Shown: piece after piece, positions 47,194 through 49,618 of the stretch
How the letters are laid out: each line of letters begins with the position of its first letter
Position numbering within the stretch: the stretch's first letter is position 1
NCBI GenBank assembly: GCA_009392775.1
Contig: VFFT01000119.1
Span: 1-49,618, forward strand
Origin: SAR202 cluster bacterium
Lineage (GTDB): Bacteria > Chloroflexota > Dehalococcoidia > UBA3495
DNA length: 49,618 nucleotides
Direction: 5' to 3'
Position numbers and translations under genes: made by a program
Notes under the pieces: model-generated
What the model saw: the letters and a program-made list of their open reading frames with translations, nothing else
Told to the model about the DNA's origin: nothing
Databases searched by the model: none

Positions 47194-47222
47194 TCTCATG
47201 TCTCCCTTTTTTTGATATCCTA

Positions 47223-47251
47223 ATTATATCAAAGAAAATACGAGATGTCAA
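47223..47251 (-). promoter_or_regulatory. Phage promoter, 17-nt spacer class
   Basis: Minus-strand TTGACA, spacer 17, TGA TATAAT. Confidence 0.82.
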
Positions 47252-47274
47252 CACCTATTTCCATGACTAGAGAT

Positions 47275-47394
47275 TGTCAAACTTGTATCGGGGTTGATGG
47301 TTTTGAAGGAGAATGCGGAGCGGGCTGCTGCCCCGCACCCTCAAAGGAGTTGTGCTCCTTGTCAACCGGAGTGAATGACAAATATTGAACACGA
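47275..47394 (-). ncRNA. Candidate small structured RNA, about 120 nt
   Basis: Lies between the promoter at 47400 and the next promoter at 47223 and has no reading frame of note. On the minus strand: AAGGAG / CTCCTT and GCGGG / CCCGC hairpins inside an outer GGTTGA / TCAACC stem. GC-rich compared with its surroundings. The AAGGAG strand is hidden in a stem. Confidence 0.45.
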
Positions 47395-47399
47395 CTAAA

Positions 47400-47430
47400 A
47401 GTATATCGGATCAACGCTAGTTTTTGTCAA
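47400..47430 (-). promoter_or_regulatory. Phage promoter at the end of a gene
   Basis: Minus-strand TTGACA, spacer 19, TATACT; overlaps the stop codon of the 121-aa gene. Nothing but the candidate small RNA is immediately downstream. Confidence 0.7.
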
Positions 47431-47792
47431 CCTTCAAACAGTATGTCAGCGACAGCCTTGTTGATGTGTGGTTTAACGCTAAGGTTAGGCGTGATTTCTA
47501 GCGACTCACATGTTGAGTTGTAGACAGCACGCTTTAACTTTAGCTTCTGTCTCTTAGTTAGATTATTCCAGTTAAAGACAAGTTTTTGCCCATTGGCTGG
47601 CTCTATGTCCATGATAGTTATATCGTGGAACTGTTCTTTAAGTCTTGTGTATGACCTTACGTCTACTGTGACACGGTAGTCTTGACTTGGCATATTGTCG
47701 TACTCATGTGGACAGCATGCTGTGTCTGGTGGGAAGTAGAGACGTATGTTGGTCTTATGTACTATGTCATTACGTTGATTTTTATTGCCCAT
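47427..47792 (-). CDS. Hypothetical protein, 121 aa
   Basis: Start set at ATG 47792, overlapping the upstream stop (ATGGGCAATAA) with GAGGA upstream. Basic, with a Lys-rich segment (LTKRQKLKLKRAVYN). Not recognised. Confidence 0.6.
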   Translation of the reverse strand: MGNKNQRNDIVHKTNIRLYFPPDTACCPHEYDNMPSQDYRVTVDVRSYTRLKEQFHDITIMDIEPANGQKLVFNWNNLTKRQKLKLKRAVYNSTCESLEITPNLSVKPHINKAVADILFEG

Positions 47793-48246
47793 TGTCCTCA
47801 TCATCTACATCGATCATATGTTCTATTGAATCGATGTCCTCTTCCTTAAACGTCATATCCACAGGCGTATCAGCAGGCGCTGGTGGGAAGTGACCTTCTA
47901 ATGGATCGATTTCCATGAGCATGAAATCCCACATCCAGCCAGAGTAATGGTTGTATGTTACACGCCTAAACCTTTGCGGTATGCCGTCACATGTTTTTGT
48001 TTCCATCCCTAACACTATCGCACCCACAGGCACGGTGGTCAACCTATCGTCAGGCATGCAGTAGTCACCAAAGCGACGTAGCGTGAATATGCCATGTGCT
48101 GGTTGTGTCCACACCTTGAAGTTGCCTGTGTCGGAGTCTGATACGCTGGGCATTCCAGTAGTGTCGGCATGTGTTGGGCGTGATATAACGAACACCGATG
48201 CGATTAATATGAGTGTGATTGTTCCAATACTGATGAATTTTTTCAT
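47782..48246 (-). CDS. Exported protein, 154 aa
   Basis: Start set at ATG 48246 (AAGGATA upstream). Residues 1-29 form a clear Sec signal peptide: MKKF, a hydrophobic core, then a likely cleavage site after THA. The mature part is beta-rich with a Cys pair (DYC ... TKTC), Trp/Tyr residues and an acidic C-terminus, in outline like an SH3-type wall- or surface-acting domain. Could alter the host surface; unproven. Confidence 0.68.
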   Translation of the reverse strand: MKKFISIGTITLILIASVFVISRPTHADTTGMPSVSDSDTGNFKVWTQPAHGIFTLRRFGDYCMPDDRLTTVPVGAIVLGMETKTCDGIPQRFRRVTYNHYSGWMWDFMLMEIDPLEGHFPPAPADTPVDMTFKEEDIDSIEHMIDVDDEDNGQ

Positions 48247-48267
48247 TATGCTATCCTTGTCATGAGT

Positions 48268-48342
48268 CTGATACGTGGTATAGATCACCTCTCTTAGCAA
48301 CGACCAAAGATTAGCCAATGCTTTGATCGCTCTACGTATCAG
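48268..48342. repeat. 9-bp inverted repeat upstream of the exported-protein gene
   Basis: CTGATACGT at 48268-48276 and ACGTATCAG at 48334-48342, 57 nt apart, directly upstream of the exported-protein gene. Could be an operator pair or an RNA stem. Confidence 0.5.
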
Positions 48343-48374
48343 GCTCGTTATATGTCAGTACGCTCAAAAACAAT

Positions 48375-48401
48375 GGTGCTTTCAACTTCGTTGGCTCTAT
48401 C
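48375..48401. repeat. Possible decayed array unit
   Basis: GGTGCTTTC, 9 nt, GGCTCTATC: resembles box B and box A of the main array with the same 9-nt spacing, but lies about 140 nt outside it and 7 nt out of phase with it. May be a degenerate end unit, or chance. Confidence 0.3.
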
Positions 48402-48524
48402 AGGGCTGGTAGGCTACTCGGATCGGAGTCTGGTGTCGGACCATATTCTGATTATGATCACGTAACCAACGACCCTCCCCCCATAGCTCATACCCCCTTA
48501 TTAGTAGTACGTACTGTATAAATA

Positions 48525-49618
48525 CTTGCTCTTCTTTTGGCGTGATTCACTTCTTTCTTCTGTTGCTTTTCGGGTCCGTGGTTCACTTATCGCATTTGTT
48601 GCTTTCAAAAGGAGTGGGTCACTTCGTCTGTGTGGTACTTTCGCATTAAATGGTTCACTTTGCCTATTTGTTGCTTTTCACGTTACTGGTTCACTTGTCA
48701 CCTTTGTTGCTTTCCAAGAATGTGGTTCACTTATCGCTGATGTTACTATTATCTTTTGTGGTTCACTTCCTTTCCATGTTACTTTTTCCACGAATGGTTC
48801 ACTTCCCGGTCATGTTGCTTTTGTCTTTAATGGTTCACTCGATCACTCTGTTACTTTCTAGTCTGGTGGCTCACTTCTTCTCATTGTTACTTTCTGGGAT
48901 AGTGATTCACTTAAGGGCTTTGTTGCTTTCTTAATAAATGGTTCACTTTCACAATATGTTGCTTTCTGAATGCTCTGGTTCACTTCTCCCTCGTGTTGCT
49001 TTTAGCTTCAATGGCTCACTTGCTCGCGCTGTTACTTTTGTTCACCCTGATTCACTTTTCCTCACTGTTGCTTTCTCATATGGTGGTTCACTTCTTCTGA
49101 ATGTTGCTTTCTTGGCTAATGGTTCACTTGGCTGACTTGTTGCTTTTCTTTCTTTGGGTTCACTTAATATTTCAGTTACTTTTCCCTTCGATGGTTCACT
49201 CAAAAATGATGTTGCTCTCTTATGTACTGGTTCACTTCCTCAAGATGGTGCTTTTTGGAAATTGGGTTCACTTCCTCCTTCTGTTACTTTTCGGTACGAC
49301 GGTTCACTTCTTTTCCATGTTACTTTCTTTCCTTCCGGTTCACTTAATCCACGCGTTGCTTTCCTGCGTTTGGGTTCACTTGAACTGTTTGTTACTTTCT
49401 AATCTGGTGGTTCACTTCCTCCTTGTGTTGCTTTTCCGACAAATGGTTCGTTCTTAGACGATGGTACGTTCTCAAATAGATTGACTCACTCATAAAACCT
49501 GTTGCTTTCATCTCTGTTGGTTCACTTCAAGCTCCTGTTGCTATTTCATTCGGTGGTTCATTCGTTAAAAATGGTACTCTCTGGAGGTATGATTCACTTC
49601 ATTGACCTGTTACTGTCT
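48525..49618. repeat. TIGR-like guide RNA array, 36-nt units (runs off the window)
   Basis: Thirty units start at 48544, 48580 and every 36 nt after. Unit plan: box A GGTTCACTT (18 of 30 exact), 9 variable nt, box B GTTRCTTTY (22 of 30 match), 9 variable nt. The base before each box is nearly always T, so 8 positions per spacer truly vary. Of 29 intervals, 27 are exactly 36; two are 37 and 38 (units 12-13 and 26-27). A partial box B precedes unit 1 at 48525. The plan fits TIGR arrays, processed to 36-nt dual-spacer RNAs for Nop-domain Tas proteins. Sense strand unproven; the minus strand (AAGTGAACC, GAAAGCAAC) is favoured because only it has the GA steps of box C/D-like K-turns. Confidence 0.85.

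Noticed and set aside
48526..49457. Repeat protein with 12-residue units (GSLxxxVAFxxx) in plus-strand frames
   Set aside because: The reading frames are by-products of a 36-nt period. Stops (TAG, TAA, TGA) fall in the variable parts, two units shift phase by 1-2 nt, and variability is confined to fixed 9-nt slots rather than codon positions.
48525..49618. CRISPR array
   Set aside because: Conserved segments are 9-10 nt and alternate between two different sequences, spacers are 9 nt, and no cas genes are nearby.

Overview
The window is a piece of an AT-rich tailed-phage (Caudoviricetes) genome. A plus-strand packaging and virion operon (small and large terminase, portal, large virion-region proteins) is followed by a very long minus-strand run of tiny, mostly unrecognised genes, with standard stop codons and GGAGG-type ribosome binding sites. 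No ribosomal, metabolic or plasmid genes are visible. The host cannot be identified from the sequence. If the right-end array is what it appears to be, known examples of that system come from phages and parasitic bacteria.

Layout. 1-16.95 kb, plus strand: the end of an unknown gene, a kinase-like/acetyltransferase-like fusion, four small genes, terS, terL, portal, an 855-aa Ala/Lys-rich protein, a second kinase-like protein, a CCA-adding-enzyme-like protein, a Vsr-like nuclease and small proteins. Four of these proteins share a short helical motif of the form LI(D/E)xYL near their N-termini, which may be a virion docking tag. 16.93-21 kb, minus strand: HTH/zinc-ribbon regulator, SNF2 helicase, P-loop ATPase. 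21-31.5 kb, minus strand: an ADP-ribosyltransferase-like protein and about 30 small overlapping genes. 30.5-30.9 kb: a gene-free, promoter-bearing stretch that looks like a structured RNA. 31.5-32.4 kb: gene-free and rich in hairpins. 32.4-48.2 kb, minus strand: short transcription units, many with the same modular design (promoter TTGACA-16/19-TATAAT, leader ATCAAATAAA, one to four genes, terminator). From 32.1 kb on, 14 copies of a 12-bp box, ATCTTTTCCTTA on the minus strand, lie just upstream of promoters. Three proteins carry a sigma-region-4-like RVRQ helix-turn-helix.

Main discovery. From 48,525 to the right edge there is a tandem array with an almost perfect 36-nt period. Each unit is conserved box A (GGTTCACTT), 9 variable nt, conserved box B (GTTRCTTTY), 9 variable nt. 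Thirty units are visible and the array runs off the window. It is not a CRISPR (repeats and spacers are far too short) and it is not coding (stops and frame shifts fall inside it). It matches the architecture of TIGR arrays (tandem interspaced guide RNA), which are processed to 36-nt dual-spacer guide RNAs used by Nop-domain Tas proteins. No Tas gene is recognisable in this window, so it would be expected beyond the right edge.

In the feature list, several gene starts were moved inward on the basis of Shine-Dalgarno position or stop-start overlap, and ten genes of 29-59 codons were added from direct reading.
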